Positions 51,654 through 60,247 of a stretch of 64,000 bases of DNA are shown in pieces. The stretch is from Ktedonobacter racemifer DSM 44963 (GTDB lineage Bacteria; Chloroflexota; Ktedonobacteria; Ktedonobacterales; Ktedonobacteraceae): contig NZ_ADVG01000001.1 of the NCBI RefSeq assembly GCF_000178855.1, forward strand, positions 3,385,481-3,449,480, given 5' to 3'. The translations under genes and the position numbers were made by a program. The notes under the pieces are model-generated. The model was not told the origin of the DNA and searched no databases. It saw only the letters and a program-made list of their open reading frames with translations. Each line of letters opens with the position of its first letter. Within the stretch, counting starts at the first letter, position 1.

Positions 51654-53283
51654 GTGAAGTACCCCACGCCTAAAGGCGGGGGCTTCGACAGTGGTCGGCA
51701 CCCTCCTTGGAGGGAACCGATCTCTGTGGGGCGCTTCCCGCCCCGACCACCTTCCTGGTGGCTTTGCGTTTCTTGCGTTCGCGAATGGGTCCGTGCAGCT
51801 CATAGCGGCGCAGGATGTTGAGAGCGGCATTCTCATCGCGATCTAACTCAGCCCCACACGTGGGACAGGAATGCCATCGCACCGAGAGGTCTTTGGGGAC
51901 CAGGACCCCGCAGCCACTGCACAGCTGACTCGTTTGCTGGGGCGCCACCTTCACCACCATGCCGCCAGCCTCTTCCGCTTTGCAGGCACACAGTGTGATG
52001 AACCGACCCCAGGCCGCATCCAGGATACTCTTGTTGAGGCCACCTTTGGCTGCCGCTCCATTGGGCAGATAGTGCGTCACCGCCGCTGCCGTGCCACTGT
52101 TGCTCCCCTGCAGAGGTGCAGGGGCTTCCGCAGGTTTGAGTTTGGGTCTTGCCGTCATATTGGGGATCTGCAACGCTTCAAACACCAGCATCCCATACTG
52201 ATTGACCAACTGGCGCGACGCCTTATGCAGGAAGTCCTGTCGACGATGACGCACCTTGCGGTAGAGTCGCGTCAAGGCACGCTTGGCTCGGGCGCGTCGA
52301 TGACTGCCCCGCTTACGCCGAGAGAGCCTGCGATGGGCCTCCTTGATCTGCTGCTCGGTGGAACGGTAGATGCGCGGATTGGCGATCTGTTCGCCTGTGG
52401 AGAGCGTGGCATAGGAGGTAATGCCCATATCAATGCCCACCGTCTTCGTGGAGGGATGCACCGGCGTTGCACCAATGGCCTGCTCCACGCTGAAAACCGC
52501 ATACCATTGGTCGCCATCGTGTTTGATGGTGCAGCCTTTGATGGTGCCTTTGATGGGTCGATGCATCACCATCTTGAGATGCCCGATCTTCGAGAGCTTC
52601 AACCGACAGGTTTTCTTCTTCTTGGTGTCATGGGACGTGAGGGCGCCGATGATCTCATAGCCACTCTGTGGATAGGTGAAGGAGCGATAGCGAGCGTTGG
52701 ATTTATAGCGTGGATAGCCTGGGGGTTGCCCCTCATCAACGCGCCGAAAGAAGGCCTTCATGGCTTTATCGAGGCGTCTCAATACATCCTGTTGGACCTG
52801 GGAATAGATCTCCTGATACTCGGGACGCTCCTCTTTGAGCTGAGGCAATTGCTCGGATTGCATGCCATAGGAGACCGAGACGCCTGCCATTTTGTAGGCG
52901 GCGGTGCGTTCTTCCAGGCTCGCATTGTAGAGCTCTTTACAGCGCCGAAGCGTCCAGAGAAGGGTGCCTTCTTGCTTGCGGGTGGGATACAGGCGATAGA
53001 CAGAGGCTTTGACGCGCACCGGCAACGCTGTCTCATCTGGCTGTCGCTCTGGTGTCTCCCTCGCGTCTTCCATGTATCCCCTCCTCTCACGGCATTTCTG
53101 CTCACTTCGGTGCTGAGATCTTGTTACAGGTATAGAACAGGATTTCAAGAAGCAGTATACAGAAGCCTCGCTTTTCTGTCAAGCCCTCGCTTTTCTTTGT
53201 TGTCCCAACCACCCAAGCCACTCCCACAAGGAACGGCCCTTGTATCCCCATGGCTCAAGCCAGGGGTTTTACGGGCCGGTTTG
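51654..53283 (-). mobile_element. TnpB element, copy B
   Basis: Inverted copy of 46546-48195 without the 20-bp duplication. The right end (GTGAAGTAC at 51654-51662 on the plus strand) lies 12 nt from the sugar-dehydrogenase stop. The left end is followed by ATAAA (complement of TTTAT). The two copies face each other across glnA, the zinc-ribbon gene and the dehydrogenase gene (3.46 kb). Confidence 0.8.
51670..53073 (-). CDS. tnpB: TnpB RNA-guided nuclease, copy B
   Basis: 467 residues, the same protein as copy A except for one substitution. Start ATG at 53073 has GAGGAGGGG at proper spacing; the frame remains open 25 codons upstream. Motifs as in copy A, all intact. This copy has the undamaged leader, so it may be the better expressed one and could act on sites of both elements. 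Confidence 0.93.
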   Translation of the reverse strand: MEDARETPERQPDETALPVRVKASVYRLYPTRKQEGTLLWTLRRCKELYNASLEERTAAYKMAGVSVSYGMQSEQLPQLKEERPEYQEIYSQVQQDVLRRLDKAMKAFFRRVDEGQPPGYPRYKSNARYRSFTYPQSGYEIIGALTSHDTKKKKTCRLKLSKIGHLKMVMHRPIKGTIKGCTIKHDGDQWYAVFSVEQAIGATPVHPSTKTVGIDMGITSYATLSTGEQIANPRIYRSTEQQIKEAHRRLSRRKRGSHRRARAKRALTRLYRKVRHRRQDFLHKASRQLVNQYGMLVFEALQIPNMTARPKLKPAEAPAPLQGSNSGTAAAVTHYLPNGAAAKGGLNKSILDAAWGRFITLCACKAEEAGGMVVKVAPQQTSQLCSGCGVLVPKDLSVRWHSCPTCGAELDRDENAALNILRRYELHGPIRERKKRKATRKVVGAGSAPQRSVPSKEGADHCRSPRL

Positions 53284-53289
53284 ATAAAC

Positions 53290-53389
53290 GGTAGGGTCCA
53301 TGCTGGCATGGACTCGCCCGGCCCGCAGACCGATACCCAAACGCTGGGAGATCGCTTCGCTCGGGAGTCCATGCCAGCATGGACCCTAC
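53290..53389. repeat. TAGGGTCCA paired-palindrome unit, copy 1
   Basis: A 100-bp unit bounded by 25-bp perfect inverted arms (53290-53314 and 53365-53389). Each arm is itself palindromic (GTCCATGC-TG-GCATGGAC). A related unit lies at 62413-62496. It looks like a small non-autonomous repeat (MITE- or REP-like). Confidence 0.8.
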
Positions 53390-53401
53390 AACATGGAGCG
53401 C

Positions 53402-54277
53402 TTACGCCTCCTCCAGAGGCTTGAGGGAGACGGGGGCGTAGCGCGTCAACGCCTCCGCAATCTCTAACGGCTCTATCCCCGTTAACCCCTTCATCAGGCG
53501 CGTCTGTAGCGTGGTATCACGCGGCAGATAGGTCTCGGGCGGCATCGAGATGGGATGCAGATGCTCAACAGGAACTCCTAAGGCCTGCATCGCGGCCTGG
53601 TAGAAGTGATAGACACTCATAGGCTTACCCGCGACATGCACAATACCCACAAAATTGGAGAGCGCAAGCTGAACAATGGCCTGAGCGGCCTGGTTTACAT
53701 CCAGGGGGCTCTTCAGCATATCGTCAAAATACTCAAAATGCTCGCCCTGCAATAACCCCTCACGCACACGCCGCAAGCGACGATCCAGTTCACCAAGCGA
53801 GTAGCCGTACAGGTAACTGGGGCGAATGATACAGTAGTTCTCGCAAAACTCGCGCACACGCTCTTCAAAAAAGTGGAGATTCTGGCCGTAAGGAGTCGTT
53901 GGATGGGGAGGATCACTCTCTGTGTACGCCCCCTGCCGCCCATCAAAGATACCATCACTGGAGATATAGATAAAACGACAATGCATACAGGCCTGAACCA
54001 GTTGGTTCACCCGGCGCCGATAGAGCTTTCCATCGAAAAGAGGGTCCACGGCCTCGTACGCCATGTTAGCCGCTATGATCACCGCGTCTATTTTCTGCTC
54101 ACGCACGAAGTCTGCCAGGTCATCGCGCCAGAAATCATAGCGCAACGCTTGAGGAAAGAGAGTTGTGGTGCGATAGGTAGGGAACAGGGTTACTGGCTGC
54201 TCCTGCATTAGGGTCGTCAGCGTACGCCCAAGATAGCCACTGGAGCCGAGCAGCAAGAGGCGTTGCGGTATTCTCAT
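53402..54277 (-). CDS. RmlD-like NAD(P)-dependent sugar-nucleotide reductase
   Basis: 291 residues, extended SDR of the RmlD substrate-binding type. Cofactor loop LLLGSSGYLGRTL, IIAANMAYEAVDP, FIYISSDGIFDG with the Ser/Asp of the active site, then TPYGQNLHFFEERV where YxxxK is expected: Tyr is present but the Lys position is His. RPSYLYGYSLGELDRRL and GIVHVAGKPMSVYHFYQAAM complete the fold. The missing Lys suggests altered or lost catalysis. No other dTDP-sugar genes are nearby. Confidence 0.8.
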   Translation of the reverse strand: MRIPQRLLLLGSSGYLGRTLTTLMQEQPVTLFPTYRTTTLFPQALRYDFWRDDLADFVREQKIDAVIIAANMAYEAVDPLFDGKLYRRRVNQLVQACMHCRFIYISSDGIFDGRQGAYTESDPPHPTTPYGQNLHFFEERVREFCENYCIIRPSYLYGYSLGELDRRLRRVREGLLQGEHFEYFDDMLKSPLDVNQAAQAIVQLALSNFVGIVHVAGKPMSVYHFYQAAMQALGVPVEHLHPISMPPETYLPRDTTLQTRLMKGLTGIEPLEIAEALTRYAPVSLKPLEEA

Positions 54278-54295
54278 AAAAAATCCTGTTTCTAC

Positions 54296-54361
54296 CGCTG
54301 CTCAAGCACGCGTCTACATATGACGTACCATGATATGTAGACGCGTGCTTGAGCAGCGTCG
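54296..54361. repeat. AGACGCGTGCTT.AGCAGCG palindrome, copy 2
   Basis: About 25-bp arms (CGCTGCTCAAGCACGCGTCT on the left) around the loop near TGACGTACCATGA. It matches the unit at 33243-33317. Located between the M16 peptidase stop and the RmlD-like start on the minus strand, it should terminate the peptidase transcript. Confidence 0.8.
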
Positions 54362-54370
54362 GGCCACATA

Positions 54371-55651
54371 CTAGAAGGAGAGTGTGTCGCCAACCAGTTC
54401 GTCATGCTGCAAGGGGCCAATCGCGGCTACAGTGAGTGGACTTAGCGGCGAGAAGCGGCGCAATACCTTGAGCACCTGCTCCTGAGTCACGCCGTCAATC
54501 GCCTCCTTGACCTCCGAGATCGTCTTAAACTTGCGCTCATACCACCAGGAGCGGCTGATCGCGCCCATGCGTGAGCCAGAGCCCTCGCCGCGCATTACCA
54601 GTTCGCTCTTAAGCTGAATCTTGGCGCGCTCCAACTCATCGGAGGTAATCCCATCCTGCTCTAGCTTGCGCAGTTCATCGACGATGACCTTCAAGCACTC
54701 GTTGGCCTGCTCGGGCGTGGTGCCTGCATAGACACGCAGCACGCCAACCTGCTTATTGCCAGCCAGGCCCGCGGAGACGCCATAAACCAGGCCACGCTTC
54801 TCACGCACCTCGACAAAGAGACGCGAGGCCATGCCACCACCCAGCACTTCGCTCAGCACCTGGGCGGCATAATAATCCTCATCCATGTAGTTGGGAAAGG
54901 GGACCATCATGGCGATATGCTCTTGTTTGCCTTCCTGGTGCTCCAGCGCAATGCTATTGCTCGGCTGCGGCTTCTGCAACGTCAAGGCCTGTGCGTTGCC
55001 TTGCCAGGAGCCAAACAGCTCCTCAAGCTTCGCCACCACATGCTCCCAATCAAACTTGCCCGCGATGGCAAAGAGCATGTTATTGGGCTGATAGCGCTCC
55101 TGCCAGAAGTTCAGCAAATCCTGGCGCTGTAAGGCCCGCACCGTATCATCGCTACCAAGCATAGGGCGTCCCAGGGGAGAGCCATGATAGAAGTTTGAGC
55201 GCACCAACTCAAAGATGCGGCTCATCGGCTCATCGTCGCGACGGCGAATCTCCTGAAGCACGATATTGCGCATCTGGTCCAGCTCATTACGCGGGAAGGT
55301 AGGCTGGAGTATGACCTCGCGCAAGAGCTCCAGCGTGGCATCAAGCTTGGTATGCACAATCTGCGCCCACACCTGGCTGGTCTCCAACCCTGTGCTTGCG
55401 CCTTTGCGCGCTCCCAGCGACTCAAATGCTTCATTGAGCGCACGGGCATCATGCGGCTTCGTACCTTGAAAGAGCATATACTCAAAGAGATGCGCCAGGC
55501 CTGGCTTATCCGCTGGCTCATGGATAACCGCGGCATCAAACTGAAAGCCCAGCGTGGTCGAGCTCAAGCTGGGCATATACTGCCCAATCAGCTCAATCCC
55601 ATTGGGCAGCTTATGGAAATAGTAATTCTGGGGTAGCTGTTCACTACTCAT
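54371..55651 (-). CDS. M16 peptidase family protein with altered zinc motif
   Basis: 426 residues. Typical M16B organisation: N-terminal domain with GLAHLFEYMLFQGTKPHDA and the third-ligand region NIVLQEIRRRDDEPMSR; C-terminal domain with YYAAQVLSEVLGGGMASRLF and VREKRGLVYGVSA. The zinc motif should be HxxEH but reads HLFEY: the second His is Tyr (TAT instead of CAT, one base). This predicts weak or no zinc binding unless another ligand substitutes. M16 proteins often work as pairs in which one subunit is inactive, but no partner gene is adjacent here. Confidence 0.88.
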   Translation of the reverse strand: MSSEQLPQNYYFHKLPNGIELIGQYMPSLSSTTLGFQFDAAVIHEPADKPGLAHLFEYMLFQGTKPHDARALNEAFESLGARKGASTGLETSQVWAQIVHTKLDATLELLREVILQPTFPRNELDQMRNIVLQEIRRRDDEPMSRIFELVRSNFYHGSPLGRPMLGSDDTVRALQRQDLLNFWQERYQPNNMLFAIAGKFDWEHVVAKLEELFGSWQGNAQALTLQKPQPSNSIALEHQEGKQEHIAMMVPFPNYMDEDYYAAQVLSEVLGGGMASRLFVEVREKRGLVYGVSAGLAGNKQVGVLRVYAGTTPEQANECLKVIVDELRKLEQDGITSDELERAKIQLKSELVMRGEGSGSRMGAISRSWWYERKFKTISEVKEAIDGVTQEQVLKVLRRFSPLSPLTVAAIGPLQHDELVGDTLSF

Positions 55652-55770
55652 AATATATCTTTATCCTTTCTGGGCAAGGAATAGCGAAGCTAGCAAAGAG
55701 AAACAATGGTTAGTATATCACAACACTGAACAAATAGCGCGCGGCCCTGCGCAAACACAGGCCTTTTCAA

Positions 55771-55880
55771 CCTCTTCCGCCTCTTACCTCAGCTCCCTAC
55801 ACGAGCCTCCGGGTAAGGTGGTCTCCCCTGCCTCTTCCACCTCTTGCCTCGCTGCACAAATCTCCAGGTAAGGTGGTGTG
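55771..55880. repeat. imperfect tandem repeat
   Basis: Two ~55-nt units, each with CCTCTTCC[G/A]CCTCTT[A/G]CCTC near the start and GGTAAGGTGGT near the end. The second unit runs into the next hairpin. Confidence 0.6.
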
Positions 55881-55944
55881 CGTGTAAAAACGGCAAAGCC
55901 GTTTTTACACGCACACCACCTTACCCCCTGAGCGCCGCAGGCGC
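55867..55944. repeat. long palindrome plus GCGCC-GCA-GGCGC module
   Basis: A 28-bp perfect stem with an AAA loop (55867-55925) is followed by GCGCCGCAGGCGC (55932-55944), the reverse complement of the dispersed TGC-loop module. The order is reversed relative to copies 1 and 2, as expected for an inverted unit. Confidence 0.8.
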
Positions 55945-55962
55945 GAAGGCTCTATGCAGTAA

Positions 55963-56014
55963 GGTTGAATAAAAAAGTGCCAGCGATGTGTCGCTGGCAC
56001 TTTTTTATTCAACC
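55963..56014 (-). terminator. terminator of the spermidine-synthase-like gene
   Basis: A 24-bp perfect stem with a TGTG loop and an A6/T6 tract in the arms, directly 3' of the minus-strand gene. Confidence 0.9.
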
Positions 56015-56018
56015 CTAT

Positions 56019-57671
56019 CTACTTCTGTAAGCGGTTGACCTCGCCAAAGATAACCTGGTCGGTCATTTGCTCAACGGGCGAGAGATCGTCGGTGAAGAAG
56101 ACATGCGACTGCAACTGCTCGCGCATACTGCCGTAGCGCAGAGCCGTGTTCGCCACCTGCTGAAGCAGGGGATTGGTCAGCTCATTTGTGTTATTGCGGA
56201 AGTTCTCGAACTTCGTCGGCGCGTTGGTCGCGATAATCAAGCTATTAGAGAAACGCTGGGTATCAATAATGTAGACGTTGGGGAAAATGGTCTTCATATT
56301 TTGCGCCATGGCATCGACCATACGATAATCCTCGCTTGTGCGTCCCACATTGATGACCGCTACGCCGGTCGAGGAGAGATGAGAGCGTACTTCGCGGAAG
56401 AACTCCGTCGTAACTAGCTGGAAGGGAATATAGGGCTGCTGGTAGGCATCAATGCCAATCACATCATATTTATTCTGCGTCGTGCTTAAGAAATAGCGCC
56501 CATCCTGAACCACCACGTGCAAGTTGGGCTCGTTCATATGGAAGTATTTGCGGCCCATCTCCACGATTTTGCTGTCTATCTCAACGCCATCAATTGGGAT
56601 GGGGCCATAGGCGGCGGTAAACTCGCGCGCGGAGGTCCCCGCACCCAGGCCAATAATGCCGACCCGCTTAACCTGGTCGGGTGTAAATGGTGGATTATTG
56701 AAGTAGGGGGCCGCCATAAAGTAGTCCCACGGCCCCTGCGTCAGCACCGCATGCGGGTTGTAAATGGAGTGAATGCCCAGACCCTCATTGAGCACTAGCT
56801 GGGTCTCATCGCCCGCGCGCACCACTTGAATATAATTATATGCCGATTCATGCTCCTCCAGGAGACGCCCCCCATCACCCGTGCCACTGGCGGGTTTAAT
56901 GGAGCCGTGTGTTCCGAGCACTCCTGTCAGTAACCAGACGAGAATCAGCAACAGTAAAAAAAAACGCTTATTACTTTTGGGAAGGCTCGGCTTCCCGCCC
57001 GTGAAAAAAAGTAAGCCAATCAGTGAGACAACCAGTAACAGGCCCGCGAAGATCAGGAAGGTCGCGTATGTGCCATAGGTTGGAATCAAGACCAGGACGG
57101 GCAGGAACGTTCCCACAATACTACCCGCGGTCGAAATCGCATAGAGCACACCAGCGATACGTCCAGATGTGCCAACCTGTTCGATACGCAGGCGAATGGC
57201 AAAGGGCGAGACACACCCCAGCAGAATCGTGGGCAGAGCGAACAGGAGAATGACCGAGAGCAATGAGCCATAAAAGACACCAATAGAATAGGAGGAGAAG
57301 GAGGTCAAGGCCCACTGCAAAATTGGGCGTGAGCATGCAGGAATCGCAGCAATCAGCAGGGCCGCGGCAGCGGTCATACCGTAAAGCACGGATGAGCGGG
57401 GATAACGGTCGGCGATACGGCCACCAACATAGTAGCCAACAGTCAGGTACAGCAAAATCATGCCGATCACATTTGCCCAGACAAACAGCGACGTCCCAAA
57501 GTAAGGAGCCAGCAAGCGCGAAGCCGACAGCTCTACCGCCAGGGAGACGGCACCAGAGACAAATACCAGCAGGATCAAAAACCAATCCTGTACACGCTGT
57601 CCATTTCCAGGGGGAGCCGCTTTCTCCGCCATGGTTGTGGCACGCGAATCAGACTCAGCAGTAGACGACAT
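56019..57671 (-). CDS. fused membrane / spermidine synthase-like protein
   Basis: 550 residues from MSSTAESDSRATT, with AAAGAGAG upstream. The N-terminal half has about eight membrane helices (WFLILLVFVSGAVSLAVELS, LFALPTILLGCVSPFAIRL and so on). The C-terminal ~270 residues form a spermidine-synthase-type methyltransferase fold: GIIGLGAGTSAREF, IDGVEIDSKIVEMGRKYF, VVQDGRYFL and YDVIGIDAYQQPYIPFQ. Soluble spermidine synthases carry the GGGxG/DxE and catalytic Asp at these places; here the Asp is in GIDAY. Membrane-fused members are common in bacteria, and their true substrate is mostly unproven. Confidence 0.88.
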   Translation of the reverse strand: MSSTAESDSRATTMAEKAAPPGNGQRVQDWFLILLVFVSGAVSLAVELSASRLLAPYFGTSLFVWANVIGMILLYLTVGYYVGGRIADRYPRSSVLYGMTAAAALLIAAIPACSRPILQWALTSFSSYSIGVFYGSLLSVILLFALPTILLGCVSPFAIRLRIEQVGTSGRIAGVLYAISTAGSIVGTFLPVLVLIPTYGTYATFLIFAGLLLVVSLIGLLFFTGGKPSLPKSNKRFFLLLLILVWLLTGVLGTHGSIKPASGTGDGGRLLEEHESAYNYIQVVRAGDETQLVLNEGLGIHSIYNPHAVLTQGPWDYFMAAPYFNNPPFTPDQVKRVGIIGLGAGTSAREFTAAYGPIPIDGVEIDSKIVEMGRKYFHMNEPNLHVVVQDGRYFLSTTQNKYDVIGIDAYQQPYIPFQLVTTEFFREVRSHLSSTGVAVINVGRTSEDYRMVDAMAQNMKTIFPNVYIIDTQRFSNSLIIATNAPTKFENFRNNTNELTNPLLQQVANTALRYGSMREQLQSHVFFTDDLSPVEQMTDQVIFGEVNRLQK

Positions 57672-57812
57672 AGCGCGACAAACTCTCTTTCTCTTACTTT
57701 TTAGGCAGTAATTGACAGGCAACCAGCACAAGCCTGGCAACTGGCAACCAGGTTACCCCTACTTTAGCGAGCAAAAGATCCCTTGTCAAATTTTCTCAGC
57801 TTCCACTCAGGT

Positions 57813-59969
57813 TTAGATATTGAGGAGAACAAAGCGTGAGAACACCTCTTGTTGGAGTTCCAACGCCTCCTGGCAGAGGTGCTGATAGTGCTCAGGACCC
57901 AGCTTTGTTTCAATAGCGTGGAGAAACTTCTCTAGAGAGACTACCGCGGGATCATGGATGCGCTGACGCAGGCTTAGTGCAGCGAGCAGAATGGCAATCC
58001 CTTCGCGCACCTGCTTCTGCTGATAGAGCAGCATACCCAGGTTCGTCAAAATCATCCCTTTATTCAAGGACGAGGACTCGTCAGTTAACTTTAAGGCATC
58101 TACATAGTAGTTGCACGCCAGCTCAAAATCCCTGGCAGAATGATAGAGCAAGCCCAGGTTATGGTAGATGGCGCACTGCAATTGCTGATCCTGCACCTGC
58201 TCGTTAAGCACATATGCCTGCTCAAAGCTCGCGTACGACTGCTCTAAATCACCTTGCAGGCGCAGCATCTCGCCCTGATTCACCAGGGTCGCGATGGTTC
58301 CCTGCTGGTCTCCCATCTGTTTCTGGATTTCCAGCGCCTGGCTAAAGAAGCTTATGCTCTGTTGATAATCGCCCAGGCGCCCATACAGCATGCCATTATA
58401 ACTAGCGACCAGGCCCTGATCCTGGCGTGCAATGACGCCCAGAGGGGGCAGCAAGGTCGTATACAGCCCGATCAGCGTATTCCAGGCCCCGAGTTGCACC
58501 ATCGTCTCATGCAAGTGTTCGGCGAAAATGAGGTCGCACGCACGCTGCCAGCGCCAGGCCATGCAGTAATGGCGTGCGGCCGCGATAAATGGCTCGACAT
58601 CGCCAAGCGTCTGGCGCTGCTCCTGGGGGGGAGCCGTCTCGCGGGCTAAGTGCAGGTAGTAAGCAGCGGCCTGCATATGCGCCTGCGAGAGGGCCGCCTG
58701 TAACGAGTCGTTCTGTTGAGGGGTATCACCGAAGTTGGGAGCCAGGCGCAGACCCGTTGCGCTGGTGCTGCCAGCCGTGCGCTGCTCGGGAGTATCGAGA
58801 TAATGCTCTACGCCGTAGTGGCGTAGCAGCGGATGTAGGATAAAGAGTGGCATACGCTCCGCGTTATACGTCCGCTGGACCAGCGAGTACTGCACAAGCA
58901 TATTCAGCTCATGCTCAAACACGGTCATCGTCTGTCCACCAGAAGCCTTCTCACCTGTAATTGTCGTCAGGATTCCAGACAGAGGCACAGACTCGTGATA
59001 GAGACAGAGCGCGTGCATAAGCTGAGCCTGAATGGGATTGAGAAAGTGGTACACGGCGGCGCACAGGTGCGAGGTCACATCGCCCGCCCACATAGGCTGA
59101 TAATCGTCTGAGTTCAGGAAGTAGCTCAGCGATATACCACTCAGGTTGAGCAAGGCGCCAAAGAGGGCCAGGGCAAATACATGGCCACTACAGCGCTGCC
59201 AGACCAGGGAGAGCTCTTCAGGAGAGCCACGCACACCCCGCTGTTGCAACAGGGCTATGCCCTCCGGGATGCTGATGCGCGAGATCAGGCAGGAGCGTAC
59301 GCGTGTATTCTCGGCATATTCATCAAAAGGTGAGCTATAGCTCGTCAGCAGCAGGCGACTGGCGCCCAGGTCCTGCTGTAAGAGAGCGAGAAAGAAGGGA
59401 AGCGCGCCCCGAGCCGCCACCCCCGGCTGAATGTCGTCGGGGTAGAGCAGCGCCTCAAACTGATCGAGCACAACGAGGGCATTCTTGCGCGGATCGCGCA
59501 AGGCATCCAATAGACGCTGCATCTGTTGCTCTGGTTTGAGCAGAAAGAGGCCGGGGTCACCTGCATCGATACCATTCAATATTGCCGCGAGCATATCTGG
59601 GACCGTAGTGTAGGGGCTAATCTCAAGCCAGACCAGGCGCGAGGGCGCGGACTGACCAGCATTGCGCGCTTGCAGCAGACGCTGAAAAAGCAGGGCAGCC
59701 AGGGTAGACTTTCCTGCTCCAGGATTACCAGTCACGATCACAGAACTCGTGTTTGGATCCATCAACATACGCTGAAGAGTCGTTACTTCATCAACGCGCT
59801 GCATGATATGCTGTGCGTCTGTGGGAGGCGGCATGGTCGCGTTAATGCCAAAGGGCAACTGGGATGGCTGATGCTGCCGCATGGCCGCGAAATCACGCGG
59901 GGTGGCAGATGGCGCAATCTGGCCCGGGGGCTGTTGCAACGAATACTCATTATTCACGGGCGGCTCCAT
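57813..59969 (-). CDS. AAA/STAND-type ATPase with TPR repeats
   Basis: About 718 residues from the ATG giving MEPPVNNEYS; a TTG 13 codons upstream is possible, and neither start has a well-placed ribosome binding site. A disordered N-terminus (1-60) is followed by the NTPase: Walker A VTGNPGAGKSTLAALLF, Walker B NALVVLDQFEALLYPDD, sensor-like RLLLTSYSSPF. A winged-helix-like middle (ALFGALLNLSGISLSYFL) leads to C-terminal TPRs (YNGMLYGRLGDYQQSISFFS, CAIYHNLGLLYHSARDFELA). This is the layout of STAND signalling ATPases with no visible effector domain. Role unknown. Confidence 0.8.
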   Translation of the reverse strand: MEPPVNNEYSLQQPPGQIAPSATPRDFAAMRQHQPSQLPFGINATMPPPTDAQHIMQRVDEVTTLQRMLMDPNTSSVIVTGNPGAGKSTLAALLFQRLLQARNAGQSAPSRLVWLEISPYTTVPDMLAAILNGIDAGDPGLFLLKPEQQMQRLLDALRDPRKNALVVLDQFEALLYPDDIQPGVAARGALPFFLALLQQDLGASRLLLTSYSSPFDEYAENTRVRSCLISRISIPEGIALLQQRGVRGSPEELSLVWQRCSGHVFALALFGALLNLSGISLSYFLNSDDYQPMWAGDVTSHLCAAVYHFLNPIQAQLMHALCLYHESVPLSGILTTITGEKASGGQTMTVFEHELNMLVQYSLVQRTYNAERMPLFILHPLLRHYGVEHYLDTPEQRTAGSTSATGLRLAPNFGDTPQQNDSLQAALSQAHMQAAAYYLHLARETAPPQEQRQTLGDVEPFIAAARHYCMAWRWQRACDLIFAEHLHETMVQLGAWNTLIGLYTTLLPPLGVIARQDQGLVASYNGMLYGRLGDYQQSISFFSQALEIQKQMGDQQGTIATLVNQGEMLRLQGDLEQSYASFEQAYVLNEQVQDQQLQCAIYHNLGLLYHSARDFELACNYYVDALKLTDESSSLNKGMILTNLGMLLYQQKQVREGIAILLAALSLRQRIHDPAVVSLEKFLHAIETKLGPEHYQHLCQEALELQQEVFSRFVLLNI

Positions 59970-60247
59970 AAAAATAGGTGACGCTTCCTCCCACGCTAGA
60001 AACGACAAAATACTAATGATGAGTCAAATGCAAATGTAGCATAACCCTATCAACGGATAAGAGTGATAAAATAGCCTGAATATGCTACTATAAGAGAGTC
60101 TTTCTTGCATGCCAGAAGTGGCACACGGGAAAACAGGACTGTACATACCGCCACAACATGACCTTAGCGACGCGAAACACAACAAGATACATACCATAAT
60201 ACAAGGATAAACGCTATCTAGCAAGAGTTGTAGTAGAGGGGTAAGAC

